A stretch of DNA of 64,000 nucleotides, taken from Humulus lupulus. Taxonomy: Eukaryota; Streptophyta; Magnoliopsida; Rosales; Cannabaceae. The notes under the pieces were generated by a model. That model was not told where the DNA came from. It made no database searches and saw only the letters and a program-made list of their open reading frames with translations. Positions within the stretch are counted from its first letter, which is position 1. The number at the start of each line of letters is the position of its first letter. The position numbers were made by a program, and so were the translations under genes. The stretch lies in assembly GCF_963169125.1 (NCBI RefSeq), contig NC_084793.1, forward strand, positions 228,658,360 through 228,722,359, in the 5' to 3' direction. This document shows positions 24,205 to 36,086 of this stretch, piece by piece.

Positions 24205-25688
24205 TGATGGGTGTCATATGTCGTATCAAATTAAAATATATTTATTCTTTATTACTCACTAAATTATTAGTAAAGTGGTAGTAAGGGTCAAACCCACAAT
24301 GACTATTATTCAATTTATCATTCAAAATAAAAACAAGAATTAAATAGGGGATTTTGTTTCAAGATTTAATAACACAAAATAAAGTAATAAACAAATAACA
24401 ATGGATAATACGATTTTAAAGAAATAGTTAAGAATTATTCTCCACCTTCGACAATCATTATATCAACAATGACGAATAATATTCCCTACTCCCAATTAAA
24501 CTATTAACACCGCAGATAACACTTAAGCAGTCAATTATCTTAGTTTCCCTAATATAATTAATTAAAGCTAAGCGCTCTTAATTAAACCTTTTTACCAAGA
24601 AATAAACCCATTAAGCATGCGATCTATTTAACCTAGGAAAAGCATTACATTTAATGGAAACAAGTTAATTTAGGCAACAAATTCATTAAGCATGCAATTC
24701 ATTTAACATAGGTTCTATTCTTCATCACAATTAAAATACCCATGACAATACTCTAATTGAAATTTATCACTCTACTTAGAATCCTAAACTATTAGGTAAA
24801 TAGAAATCCTAAGATAATAGTAGAACAATGCAAAACCCTAATTAGTGGCCATCTAAACAAGATTTTACAAGATTCATAACATTCAAAAAGGAAAATAGAA
24901 GTAATTTAATATAAGGGAATAGAATGAATAAAATTCATCACTGCATTCAAGATCTCATGTCTAGGGTTTTGAAATAACCCTCAACTACAAAGAAAACTAC
25001 TTCATAATCACATTCATATTCACAAATATAAATATTCAATGAAAATAAAGTAGTTTTGAGAAGAAATAAAAACTAGCTTGAATAATTTAGATGATGATGT
25101 ATTTTCTCCTCCTCTGCTGCTCTAGCCTCTAAAATTCGCAATCCAAAGTTGTATTCAAAGTTAACCCTAATCCCTTTTATAGCCCACCAAAAATTACATT
25201 TATAATTGAAATTTAAGGAAAAATCGATCGCCGGCCGCGGCTAGTGTTTCTTGGCAGCCGCGGCCACTAGAAAATGTATTTTCCAGAAAATCGAGCTCCG
25301 GCCGCAGCTGTAACAATTTTTCCCATTTTTTCAGTTTTCTTCTGCTACAACGATTGAAAGTATTTTTAGCATAACTTCCTCGATATAAATTGGAATTGGA
25401 CGATACAAAAAGTTGTGGAAAGCTAAGAAAAATATAAAAAAACTTATATTTCTAGGTATATTTCTAAAAGAGTATTGGAAAATTATCAAAATCAAGTGTG
25501 AAGTTTTAGACTTGTAATTCCAAGCTTAACCATTGATTGTAAAGCATCCAAAATTTATTCGTTTTCATCCAAATGTCTTGAAAATCCTAAAAGCACAAAA
25601 TAAACTAATTCAACATATATAAATAAATAATCAAGTGCATAATTGTAGAATAATAATGAATTAAAATAGACAAATTCGGTACTTATCA
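24205..25688 (-). repeat. 3' LTR of Athila-type element
   Basis: 1484 bp, bounded TGATGGGTG...ACTTATCA. It pairs with 30214-31612. It contains about 130 bp (around 25000-25125) that the other LTR lacks, and lacks about 50 bp of GC-rich sequence present in the other near 31190-31245. Confidence 0.9.
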
Positions 25689-25704
25689 AATTCCCCCACA
25701 CTTG
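25689..25704 (-). other. Polypurine tract of Athila-type element
   Basis: Read on the minus strand, AAGTGTGGGGGAATT lies directly upstream of the 3' LTR. A second, similar C-rich string at about 27044 (CCCCCACACTTAATTTTAGC) may be an internal copy. Confidence 0.8.
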
Positions 25705-27159
25705 ACATTTGCTCGTCCTCGAGCAAACAAAATAAAAACTAAACACATAAGCAAATAAAAATATAAATAATGGTTTTTTAAAAAGCGTTAGTTGTCTAAA
25801 AGATTGATCAACCAAATACATTATAAGAAAATTTTGAATTCTACATTTCTCAGAATTTCAACTCAATGTCTAGTCACCACTTAAACTCGATCTATTTATG
25901 ATTATGCACAATTAAACCTACCAAAACACAATCATTTGAATCAATTTATACATGCCATAATATGTTTTAAAGTCTCTTTTATAATAATATTTTGATGAAA
26001 AACATCAACTCTATAGATATTAACCAATTGTTCTCCACTAATGTAAACACACATAATCAAGAATCAAAAGGTCTGTAAAAGCTTGTAATGTGTGGCTAAG
26101 GTTAGAGGTAGATGAAAAATGAATATTTAAGCTTAAATCACACCATAGCCTATAATTTTGTTTTCTATTCTCTAGATCTTCCCATAAATTTCCCATACAA
26201 TTCAAGAAAATACATAATCTTTCCATTTTTTCTTTTCACGTTGATCTTACTATTTCTCCTACACTTATACTTTTGCAATACTTTTTTTTTTCATATTTCT
26301 CAATGTAGATTTTTTTATATTTTTTTCTTTTCAATTAAACTCATTGGAAGAAAGAGTAGATCATATACTTTCACATTATAATCCAACAATTCAATACAAC
26401 TTCTTATTCTTACAATCCACAACCCAACCCACCAAATTAAAAAATCATATAAAACTATGGTGTAATGGGTCACAAAAAAGATAAAAAATTTAAGCTACAA
26501 GGGTTTAGATATTGGCTTATAAAAGAAAAATATTAGTCATAATGGCTCAAAAATGGGAAACCAGGATGTTCAATTTCATAGGTAAGCTTGAAAGGCTCAA
26601 ACAATCCAAAGAACATGCCTTAATCATCTTCCTATTCATGTATACTTAGGATTTCGCCTTAAACAATTAATCAATGGTTTCTAGAGTGGTCGAGACTATA
26701 TATAAGTAATAGCATACGTAAATATCTCCAAACAATAGTGAAAAAGTAAATCTAATTGTACACACATTATGTTTAAAAATCTAAGATCAAGCTTAAGTAA
26801 CAACCACACAAGAGTTAAGCACACAAGTCATGCAGAATTCATCAATTTCCTAGACATATTCTTATATCAATAAGAAGTTTTATCATTGATAGACAACTTT
26901 CAACATAACCATGCTTATGACAAACTAAAATTTTTTAAAAAAAACGACACTAGAAACAACTAAACAACACAAACACTAATAAACAACAAAAAATAACTAA
27001 ACAAATGACAAATAAAAATAAAACATGAAGTTTTTCCTTCCCCCACACTTAATTTTAGCATTGTTCTCAAGGCATATACTAAATAATAAAATCAATGTAG
27101 AATAAAAAGACAAGGGTAAGAAAAACTCCCGCAAGTTTGCTTTGTTTAACGCCGTTAGC
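25705..27159 (-). other. Athila 3' internal region, no gene seen
   Basis: About 1.45 kb of AT-rich sequence between the truncated RT and the 3' LTR. Complete Athila elements often have an extra, sometimes envelope-like, ORF in this interval. I see none here, only short chance frames (25555-25821, 26038-26226, 26112-26381). Confidence 0.6.
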
Positions 27160-27543
27160 TCGACTGAATGATGTGGTATTTTCTAGTTCCAGTGTTCAAC
27201 TTTCAATAATCAATACAAACTCGCCAACCTGTTTGGAATCTTGTGGGCACTAAGTCATCCTCATCATTCTTTACCACAGTGATGCCTGATTTCTTAGGAA
27301 CTACTTGAACTAGACTCACCCACTTGCTATCTGAAATAGGGTAAATCACACCCACATTTAAGAGCTTCATTATCTCCTTCTTAACTACCTCCATCATAGG
27401 TGGATTTAACCATCTTTGAGCTTCTCTAGAAGGCTTGGATCCATCTTCAAGGTCAATATGGTGCATACACATAGTTGGGCTTATTCCCTTGATATCTGCT
27501 ATGGTCCACCCTATGGCTGTTTTGTATTACTGAAGTACCCTTA
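27160..27543 (-). pseudogene. Athila RT, N-terminal fragment
   Basis: Start of the reverse transcriptase domain. It shows MCMHHIDLEDGSKPSREAQR, PPMMEVVKKEIMKLLNVGVI, VVPKKSGITVVKN and WRVCIDY followed by KLNTGTRK. This is the conserved entry to Athila-type RT, corresponding to the first 80-90 residues before the palm domain. After KLNTGTRKYH the similarity stops at about 27160. The YVDD box and all downstream domains are absent, so an internal deletion joins RT to the 3' region. A stop follows CIDY (TGA, probably from an Arg CGA codon). Confidence 0.8.
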
Positions 27544-28749
27544 TCAAACGATCCTCTTGTACTTGGGTATAAGTTGTGTGGTGATAATAATCGACAATGT
27601 CTCTTTCTCACCCAAGTAAACATATTTGAGATGCTCCGGTAGTGGTTTTAATTCAAGCTTGGGTGATGATTTAACAGATTGTTGAAGTTGCTCATGAGAA
27701 ACAGGCAACTCTAAGAACGACACCTCTTTAGAAACCTCTCCACCACTATTAAGTGCAGCCATGATCTCCTTTACTTCAGTAGTGACATCATCTTTCTTCA
27801 AGTCTATTGGTTCCCTCAAAGCAACATCTAACCCACCCTCTCCATGTAAATCAAGAATTCTTTGTGACAATGAGTCCAGAATATCAATTGATGAAAATGA
27901 ATGAACATCACTTGGATACCGCATAGCCTCAAAAATATTAAAGTGAATCACCTCACCATCAAACTCCATGGTCAAAGTTCCCTCGTGAACATCTATCTTA
28001 GTTCTAGCTATCTTTAAGAATGGTCTTCCCAATAATATTGGTGTAGAACGTGAAACTGAGTCATCGTCCATATCAAGAATGTAAAAGTTCGCTGGAAAAA
28101 CCAATTCATTTACTTTAACCAATACATCATCTACTACTCCCCTTGGATATACATTAGAACAATCCGCTAATTGTAAGATCACCCCTGTTTCTTCCAGTGG
28201 TCCCAAATTCAAAGAGGTATAAATAGAGTAAGTCATTACATTGATTGAAGCACCCAAATCTAACATACATCTTTTAATCTTTTCATTTCCAATAGTGCAA
28301 GGAATAGTGAAGGTGTCAGGATCCTTACACTTTGGTGGAAGTTTCTTTTGAAGAACCGCCGAAACATTTTCCCCCACACTCACCTTTTCATTCCCTTTTA
28401 GCTTCCTCTTATTGGTGCATAACTTCTTTAAAAACTTTGCATATCAACATACTTTCTTAATGGCATCAAGTAAGGGAATGTTTACCTCAACCTTGTGAAA
28501 AGTCTCCAGTATTTCTTGTTCAGCTTCATCTTTCTTTCTCTTTCTCAAACAACTAGGAAATGGAGAAGTCATGACATAAGTGGGACTAGTTGGTTTAGGG
28601 TTGAGTGTTGTGGTTGGGGTTTCATCTTTGTCTTGTTGGGTGGATTGGGTAGGAGGTAATGGTGCATCATTTGAACTTGATGGGATAGTGGGTGGATCAT
28701 AAGTTTTGTCGTCTCTTAATGTGATGGCATTAGCATTTTCCCTGGGGTT
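27544..28749 (-). pseudogene. Athila protease region
   Basis: The main open part is 27544-28383 (279 codons). It contains the retroviral-type aspartic protease signature MLDLGASINVMTYSIY at about residues 40-55, then LQLADCSNVYPRGVVDDVLV and TPILLGRPFLKIARTKIDV, the flap and C-terminal elements expected in Athila. The protease would cut the Gag-Pol polyprotein in virus-like particles. Active-site DLGA instead of DTGA is normal for Athila. Upstream, 28384-28749 encodes the gag-protease linker with a YAKFLKKLCT motif, broken by a TGA before YAKFL and by a TAG at the junction with gag. The acidic stretch after the protease (about residues 170-230) has no recognised domain. Confidence 0.8.
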
Positions 28750-30112
28750 CTAAACAGGCTGTGAAGGTAATTTTCCTTGATTTTGTGGCTCACTTTGACT
28801 TAATGAAGTGGCGATTTGACCCATAGTGTTCTCTAAATTTTTCAAGCATGCATGAGCGCCTTGAAGAAGTACTTGAGTTTGTATATTGGAGGCTACTAAC
28901 GTTTTTAGCATATCAGTCATTGATGGATCTTGAGCTTGTGAGATAATTGGTTGTTGAGGTTGAAGTATATATGTTTGTTGTTTCCTTTGTTGATAAGGAA
29001 ACCCTGGTGGTCTAGTAGGCACAATTTGTTGTTGATTCCCATATCGAAGATTAGGATGTTCCTTCCATCTTTCGTTATAAGTTATAGCATAAGGGTCATA
29101 CCTTTGCCTAGGTTTCCCTGGGAATCCCCCCATTGCATTTATATGCTCATTTATATCCTCTTGAAGTGTGGGACATGCATCACTAGGATGCCCCACCAAC
29201 TGACAAATTCCACAAGGTCTCACTTGCTGACCTAAAGCCATTTGTTGAACCATACTAGTTTACTACGCAAGCTGCTGCTCTACTTTAGAGTTTGTCTCAT
29301 TTAATCCCTTAACTAAAACTTCTTAACGAACTCCAAACTGTTGAGAATCAACTGTCATATTAGAAATTAAACTCCTAGCTACAGCGGGGGTCTTGTCCAC
29401 CAATGTTCCCCCACTTGTTGCATCAATCATGCTCCTGTCCAATGGAAATATTCCTTCGTAAAAGTATTGGATCAGGAGTTGGTCACTTATTTGGTAGTGG
29501 GGGCAGCTAGCACATAGCCTCTTAAATCTCTCCCAATACTCATATAATGACTCCCCAGTCTGTTGGCGAATGCCATAGATTTCCTTCCTTATACTACCAA
29601 CTTTAGATGTTGGGAAGTAACCCTCCAAGAACAATGTATTCATTTCATTCCAGGTATTAATAGTTCTAGGAGGAAGGTAATAGAGCCATTCATTTTCACC
29701 ATCCTTCAAAGAAAATGGAAATGCTCTTAATTTAATCTGCTCTTCCGTTACTAAAGTTGGTTTCATACTAGAGCAGACTATGTGAAATTCTGTCAGATGC
29801 TTATTCGGGTCCTCTCCTGGCCCATGGAAAGATGGTAGTAAATGTATGAAGCCCGACTTGGATACACAGAGGTTGATGGTCTAGATTCGGCGCCGCCAAC
29901 TCTTTCAACGACCTTTCCTGCGCCATCTGAGACTTAACTGATGTTTCAGAGTCAGAATCGTCGTCAGATGGTAATGGTATTTGTACTGGATTGACTCTCT
30001 TTGAAGGTTGAAAGAGTGGATTGTCAGTGATAGTCCTTGAAGAGCGGGACGGCGATGTCTCAAGATATTGCTTTATGGTTTATCGTCTTTCTTGAGTATC
30101 GTCACCAGACAT
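28750..30112 (-). pseudogene. Athila gag
   Basis: Capsid/nucleocapsid gene of the Athila-type element. The ATG at 30110-30112 (MSGDDTQER) is the best start. The capsid part shows FPFSLKDGENEWLYYLPPRT, WNEMNTLFLEGYFPTSK and GESLYEYWERFKRLCASCP, the conserved retrotransposon Gag fold region, at 29323-29766. The nucleocapsid part at 28750-29253 has one zinc knuckle CGICQLVGHPSDAC (C-x2-C-x4-H-x4-C) and a Gln/Pro-rich tail. Breaks are a stop soon after the start (QERR*), a frameshift near 29850 before GFIHLLPSFHG, and stops between 29323 and 29253. Gag would assemble the particle that packages the element RNA. This copy cannot make it whole. Confidence 0.8.
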
Positions 30113-30189
30113 ATACACCTACAATAAAAAAAATTAAACTAGTGAGTATGTAGTTGATTAAATTGAATAATAAAAATGACTTACAATGG

Positions 30190-30207
30190 TCCCCAGCAAC
30201 GGCGCCA
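30190..30207 (-). other. Athila primer-binding site (tRNA-Asp type)
   Basis: On the minus strand TGGCGCCGTTGCTGGGGA lies six bases downstream of the 5' LTR. It differs by one base from TGGCGCCGTTGCCGGGGA, the standard Athila site complementary to tRNA-Asp. Confidence 0.9.
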
Positions 30208-30213
30208 AAAATT

Positions 30214-31612
30214 TGATGGGTGTTGTATGCCGTATCAAATTTAAATATATTTATTCCTCATTACTCACTAAATTATTATTAAAGTGGTAGTAATGGTCGA
30301 ACCCACAAAGACTATTATTCAATTTATCATTCAAAATAAAAACAAGAATTAAATAGGGGATTTTGTTTCAAGATTTAATAACACAAAATAAAGTAATAAA
30401 CAAAGAACAATAGATAATACTATTTTAAATAAACATTTAAGAATTATTCTCCACCTTCGACAATCAATCTATCACCAATGACGAATAATATTCCCTACTC
30501 CCAATTAAACTATTAACCCTGCAGATAACACTTAAGCAGTCAATTATCCAAGTTTCCCTAATATAATTAATTAAAGCTAAACGCTCTTAATTAATCTTTT
30601 TTACCAAGCAATAAACTCATTAAGCATATGATCTATTTAACATAGGAAAAGCATTACATTCAATGGAAACAAGTTATTCTGGGCAACAAATTCATTAAGC
30701 ATGCAATTCATTTAACATAGGTCCTATTCTTCATCACAATTAAAATACTCGTCACAATACTCTAATTGCAATTTATCACTCTACTTAGAATCCTAAACTA
30801 TTAGGTGAATAGATATCCTAAGATGATAGTAGAACAATGCAAAACCCTAATTAGTGGCCATCTAAACAAGATTTTATAAGATTCATAACATTCAAATAGA
30901 AAAATAGAAGCAATTTAATATAAGGGAATAGAAGGAATAAAATTCATCAATGCATTCAAGATCGCATATCGAAGGTTTTGAAATAACCCTCAACTATAAA
31001 GTAGCCTCTAAAATTCACAATCCAAAGTTGTATTCAAAGTTAACCCAAATCCCTTTTATAGCCCACCAAAAATTACATTTAAAAATTGAAATTTAAGGAA
31101 AAATCAATCACCGGCCGCGACCATTGTTTCTTGGCAGCCGCGGCCACTAGAAAATGTATTTTCCAGAAAATCGGGCTCTAGCCGCGGCCTAAGACATTGC
31201 TTGCCGCGGCCACTACATTCTGTCCCCCAGGCCGCGGTCGTAGCAATTTTTCCCGTTTGTTGGTTTTCTTCTGCTGCAGCGACTGAAAGTATTATAAGCA
31301 TAACTTCCTCGATATAACTTGGAATTAGATGATTCAAAAAGTTATGGAAAGCTAAGAAAAATATCTAAAACTTGAATCTCTTGGTATATTCAAAAAGAGT
31401 ATTGGAAAATAAAATCAAGTGTGAAGTTTCAAACTTGTAATTCTGAGCTTAACCATTGCTTGTAAAACATCCAAAATTTATTCGTTTTCCTCCAAATGTC
31501 TTGAAAATCCTAAAAACACAAAATAAACTAATTCAACATATATAAATAAATAATCAAGTGCATAATTATAGAAGAATAATAAATTAAAAATAGACGAATT
31601 TGGTACTTATCA
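30214..31612 (-). repeat. 5' LTR of Athila-type element
   Basis: 1399 bp, bounded TGATGGGTG...ACTTATCA, paired with 24205-25688. A GC-rich segment at 31110-31250 contains several 'GCCGCGGCC' repeats, more copies than in the other LTR. Confidence 0.9.
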
Positions 31613-32413
31613 AAGCCTTAAAAAATATCTCCTAGACTTTTTAGGTCACTCAGTGAGAGTCCTTAAAAAATATATTTTAAGACACGCAGTGCGAGCCCTA
31701 ATTAATGTGTGAGTCCTAAAAGTTTTATTAATCTTTTTAGCAAAAGTTTTATTATTAATTAAACAAGAAAAAAGAAAATAAAAACACTTAGCTCTCACTT
31801 TTCCCTCTCTCTTCCTCGGATTCCCTCTCTCTCTCCCGCCTGCATCACCGCGAGGCCCAACCGCTGCCCTGTTGTCTTCCATCGTCGACACCCGCCAGAC
31901 CGGGTGACGCAAAAGGTCGCCGACCTTTCACCCCCACGAGCTCAGCTCCACACGCGCCCTCCTCCGCCACGTAGAGTCATTCAAAGTCGCGGTGGTTCTA
32001 AGTTTCCCAATCACTTTTGAATGTTTTCCGACCGCCACAAGCCACCTCGACCCAAACGACCACCGCCACTCCATTCCTTATGCTTTGGTCGTTGAAACCC
32101 ACTAAAGGATTGGACTCAACGACCATCGGAATTGGAAGTCGACGTTCATCGAAATCCATGGAGGTCGAGAAATCATAGTACAAATTGGGCCATTCTAGGT
32201 CGTTCCAAGAAGAACCACCACCACCACGACGCTCCCCGAGACTTGGGCTTGGAAGCTCAGTCGATGTCTTCCTGAACCACCACTGTAGATTGGTGGCTCC
32301 CCCGCCGACGTCGACCATAAAAAACTCACTTTTTAAGGCTCTCAAATAGAGGACTCACGGGGGGCGTGCCCTAAAAACGTTTTTAGGGCTCGCAAAACCT
32401 TTTTGTAGTAGTG
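31613..32413. other. Right body of TIR transposon with GC-rich core
   Basis: Subterminal repeats (GAGCCCT, AGGGCTCGCA) flank a GC-rich core at about 31830-32345 that stands out from its AT-rich surroundings. The longest frame, minus 31998-32345 (115 codons), contains DVGGGATNLQWWFRK and WNDLEWPNLYYDFSTS. I do not recognise a domain. The core could be a captured gene fragment or simply element sequence. Confidence 0.4.
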
Positions 32414-33065
32414 TTTTTTAATACCAACAAGTTGATGGTTAGATTATTGTATTTTATGGTTATGTAAATCACGAATGACATATCAAACAACACAAAAGAA
32501 TAAACAAATAAAAACCAAAATATACACACAAAAATAAACTACAATATACCTAAAAATAAATAAACCTTCATCAAAGAAATAGTCTTAACAACAGACTCTA
32601 ATGTATCATCAACATTATCTTGACTTATCTCATCTAAAAAAAGTTGCTTGAATAGTAGGATCACCATTTTTTCATTTGTAACCTCCAAAAAGAAATAAAA
32701 CAAACTTAAAAGGATAAATCAACTAAACAATAACTACAAAATATCTAAAGAGTAATATATCTTTATAATATGAAAAATGACATTGATATGCTGAAATAAA
32801 AAATAACAATTAAACAAAATTAAAAAATAAAAAGTAAACAACACAAAGATGATCTAGATAACAACAACATTAAGACAACTAACTAATAACACAACATAAA
32901 CTTAAAAGTAACAAAATGAATACTAAAAACAACATAACAACAACAAAAAATTAATCGAGACAGTACAACAATGACCATCTCCCCCAGTGTCAACGAAACA
33001 ACTAAAAATATACTTTAAATAATAATCAAAATATACTCAATTAGAAATCAATTAGACATAAATTA
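32414..33065 (-). repeat. Dispersed AT-rich repeat family, copy 2
   Basis: Reverse-complement match to 10640-10790: AAAGAATAAACAAATAAAAA followed by CCAAAATATACAC near 32510. It continues right of the TRIM-like element at 36440-36800. No gene seen. Confidence 0.5.
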
Positions 33066-33138
33066 TGGGAGTATAGTGTCCCACATTGAACAATTGTAAG
33101 AATATTAATATTGAGCCATTAATAAGAACAAGGGTAAC

Positions 33139-36086
33139 TGTAACGCCCTAAACTCCAGGGACCGTTACGGTGTGCCTTTTAAACAGTGCTAAACTCGCTA
33201 ATCGAGTCATTTGGCCATAATCGTGTGACTAAGTATGATTAGCAGTTTAGGGATTAAAAATTTTGGTTAAGATATAACGTTTCACTAAAACGTTTACTGT
33301 ATACATTGGGATCCCAAAAATATAATTTAAAGGTCAATTACAAGAAAATATTTACAACCAGCCGATCTAAGTGGCAAAACAGGGTTTAACCCTAGTTCCT
33401 CTTTCAACCCTTGGCCGTGGCGGTTGAGCAGCCGCATATGTACACATCATCACCTAAGCTCTCCAACTCAAGGATGGTCCAACTTTCTTTTTCCTTTACC
33501 TGCACCACATAGCACCCGTGAGCCGAAGCCCAGCAAGAAAACTCAATATGCCCATGGACAGTAATAACATGTCATCAAATCATAATGTGCATGCCTAGCA
33601 ATAATAGCCTTCATCATGCATGCAAATAAGTTCAAATAAATGATTACGGGGTCCTGCATCTAAATAGATGCCTAATGAGTCAATCTCTAGGGACCAGCTT
33701 CTTGAATAAATGACTAGTAAGTCAATCTCGGAGTGGGTGACTAATGAGTCACACCCTGGATAGGTGACTAATGAGTCACACTCTGTATAGATGACTAATG
33801 AGTCATACCCTATATAGGTGACTAATGAGTCACACTCTGTATGGAAGAATAATGAGTCTATCTCTGTCTAGGTGACTAATGAGTCACACTATGTATGGAA
33901 GAATAATGAGTCTATCTCTGTCTAGGTGACTAATTAGTCACACTCTATATAGAAGACTAATGAGTCTCACCCTGTATAGGTGACTAATGAGTCACACTCT
34001 TTATAGGAGACTAATGAGTCTCACTCTGTATAGGTGACTAATGAGTCACACTCTGTATAGGTGACTAATGAGTCACACTCTGTATAGATGACTAATGAGT
34101 TTATCTCTATGTGGATGACTAATGAGTCATACCCATTATAGGTGACTAATGAGTCACACTCTGTATTAGTGTCTAATGAGTCACACTCTGGAGGTCCCAT
34201 ACCCTCCTAGCCATGTGACTTGTAGGTCACCTTAGCCTTTCTGACTCTGGCTCTAAATAACTAGCCCTTAGACTAGACAAGCGCTTTTAGTTTTCATTAA
34301 ACTTGAGGTCGGTCCGACATTAATGCTCATTTGAGTCATTCAATGCAGATGTCGATTAGATCTAATCTATTATCAGCTTGCGTTAAACACGCTAAGTCCG
34401 TTCTTAACTTATGAGTCAATACCATGTGACCAGTGCTCAGTACCACTGCCGAACTTGACTAATGAGTCACAGCTTCACAGTTGATACTGACACCATTGCC
34501 AATTCTAACTAATGAGTCAGTGCCACGCACAAGTAAGCAATGTTACCAGGAATATATCATATGTCAAATATCCAAACGTAGGGCATTCAGCATGCTTACT
34601 TAACAGTTGCTAGCACAATTATGATCATGCACAAACACAGAAACTCAAGCTCTAATCAGTCTCATATTCAACATTCACGGCATGCCCTAAACACATGTTT
34701 CTCGTGCATTACATGCATCACATTTAAACACCTGACATGCCTCAATAATAATCATACACAAGTGAGCAAGATTGCTAAGCATTTGATAAGCTATCAATGT
34801 TCACATTTAAACATCCAACATGCATCAAGAATAACCATGCATGTCACATATGGGGTGCAGTTTTCTTACCTTTGGTCCAAGCATAGGTTACCAATAAACG
34901 AACCACAAGCACGATCCTAATTCCAAGCCCCTAGTGAAAACCTAGTCACAACCATAATATAAAACCTCATCAAAATGAGTAAATAAATACTTCCAAACCC
35001 AACCCAAGCCTCCGGGACATCGAATCCCACTCAACTAGGTAGTAGGATCGATCCCAAGCCCTTGGAGTTAAGTTCCCATGACAAAAACACAATTTTGGGC
35101 AATTTTTTCGCTTAAGGGTCGCAGCCCGCCCCCCTGACAGAGCCTATCTCCACCTTCTCCAAGCTTGGACCGCGGCGCCCTAGAACAGGGTCGCGGCCCA
35201 ACCGTGAACCAACCCAAAAAACCTCGTTTTCTCCTTTCTAAAACCTATCCAAACATTTCCAAACTCAAAAATCAAAGTTCCCAAACATCCCCATGATCCA
35301 AAGTCATCAAAACCCAAGTCTCAAACCAATCAAAAATTCATCAAAACACAAAGTCCAATTCAAGCTTAAAAACTTTAAAAACTTAGAACTTAAAACTTGA
35401 ATTAACTCCGATTGAGTTGTTCCCCAACTAAATCCTCCAGCTAATAAGCTTCTAATATTTCCTAGGATCGCTATTCCTCGATCCTCGCTTGAATCCGAGT
35501 CCTAGAACTCAAGTTTCCTACGAAAATGCGATCGAGAGACGAAAATAGAACTTTGAGGGAGAGAGAACGTTCTGAACGTTCTTTTTATTTCTTCAAAGGT
35601 TACTTCAAGCTTAAGTAGCTTCAAACAAATCCTAACGCTCGGGGTCTCGAAAACGTCCCTGGGGGCAAAATAGTCAAAACCTCCAGAATTTCTCCCTGAT
35701 CTCACTAACTCCTAATTTATCATCAAATTCTTATTCCCATTACCCAATAACCCGGTAATGCTCTAAATACCCCCTGACTCACTCCGAGCCAAGAATAAAT
35801 CCCGTCGTGACTTTCCCACTAGCGTACCTCCTAGGATCATCTCGTGTTGGGTAACCCTAACATAACCAAATAATAATAAAGCACCACACACATATCACAT
35901 ATATGTCAAATATGCCCGAAATGGCCAAAATATGAAAATCACCCAATTACTCAAAAATGGGTTCACATGCATATTTAATACACCTAAACATGCATATAAT
36001 CATTTAATAACACAATAAATCAATTATGGCCCTCCCGACCTCCTAATCAAGGTCCTAAACCTTATTAGGAAATTTGGGGCATTACA
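33139..36086 (-). mobile_element. Solo LTR (TGTAAC family), 2948 bp
   Basis: Plus-strand ends TGTAACGCCC and GGGGCATTACA, with a perfect 5-bp target duplication GTAAC (33134-33138 and 36087-36091). Read on the minus strand it begins TGTAATGCCCCAAATTTCC, the same family start as 3067 and 14419, and near 33490-33540 carries the complement of the shared GCTGGGCTTCGGCTCACGGG block. It is longer than its relatives because of the minisatellite at 33663-34200. No coding region. Confidence 0.75.
33663..34200. repeat. Minisatellite, about 27-bp unit
   Basis: About 19-20 imperfect copies of GGTGACTAATGAGTCACACT plus CTGTATA. Units vary between 26 and 28 bp and several share variants such as GGAAGAATAATGAGTCTATC. 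'TGACTAATGAGTCA' is itself near-palindromic. Scattered units (CTAATGAGTCA) continue to about 34530. Confidence 0.9.

Larger units (their letters stand above)
24205..31612 (-). mobile_element. Internally deleted Athila-type Ty3/gypsy element
   Basis: Minus-strand LTR element with LTRs at 30214-31612 (5') and 24205-25688 (3'). Its primer site TGGCGCCGTTGCTGGGGA fits the tRNA-Asp type typical of Athila. The flanks GAGCC and AAGCC are one transition apart. It carries gag, protease and only the first part of RT. The rest of RT, RNase H and integrase are missing, so this copy is not autonomous. The LTRs differ by substitutions and by two larger indels, indicating an older insertion than the neighbouring LARD-like element. 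Confidence 0.85.
24144..32413. mobile_element. TIR transposon (CACTA-like), split by Athila
   Basis: Left terminus CATTACTACAAAAA (24144) and right terminus TTTTTGTAGTAGTG (to 32413) are inverted and match the CACTACTACAAAAA ends of plant CACTA-type or related TIR elements. Without the Athila insertion the element is about 860 bp: 61 bp at the left, 801 bp at the right. Next to the termini are short repeats of AGGGCTCGCA/GAGCCCT type, as expected for subterminal repeats. The 3-bp flanks are TCT and TTT, so the target duplication is not perfect. No transposase is present, so it is non-autonomous. Confidence 0.6.

Noticed and set aside
33663..34200. CRISPR-like repeats in the 27-bp minisatellite
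   Set aside because: No unique spacers; imperfect head-to-tail units only.
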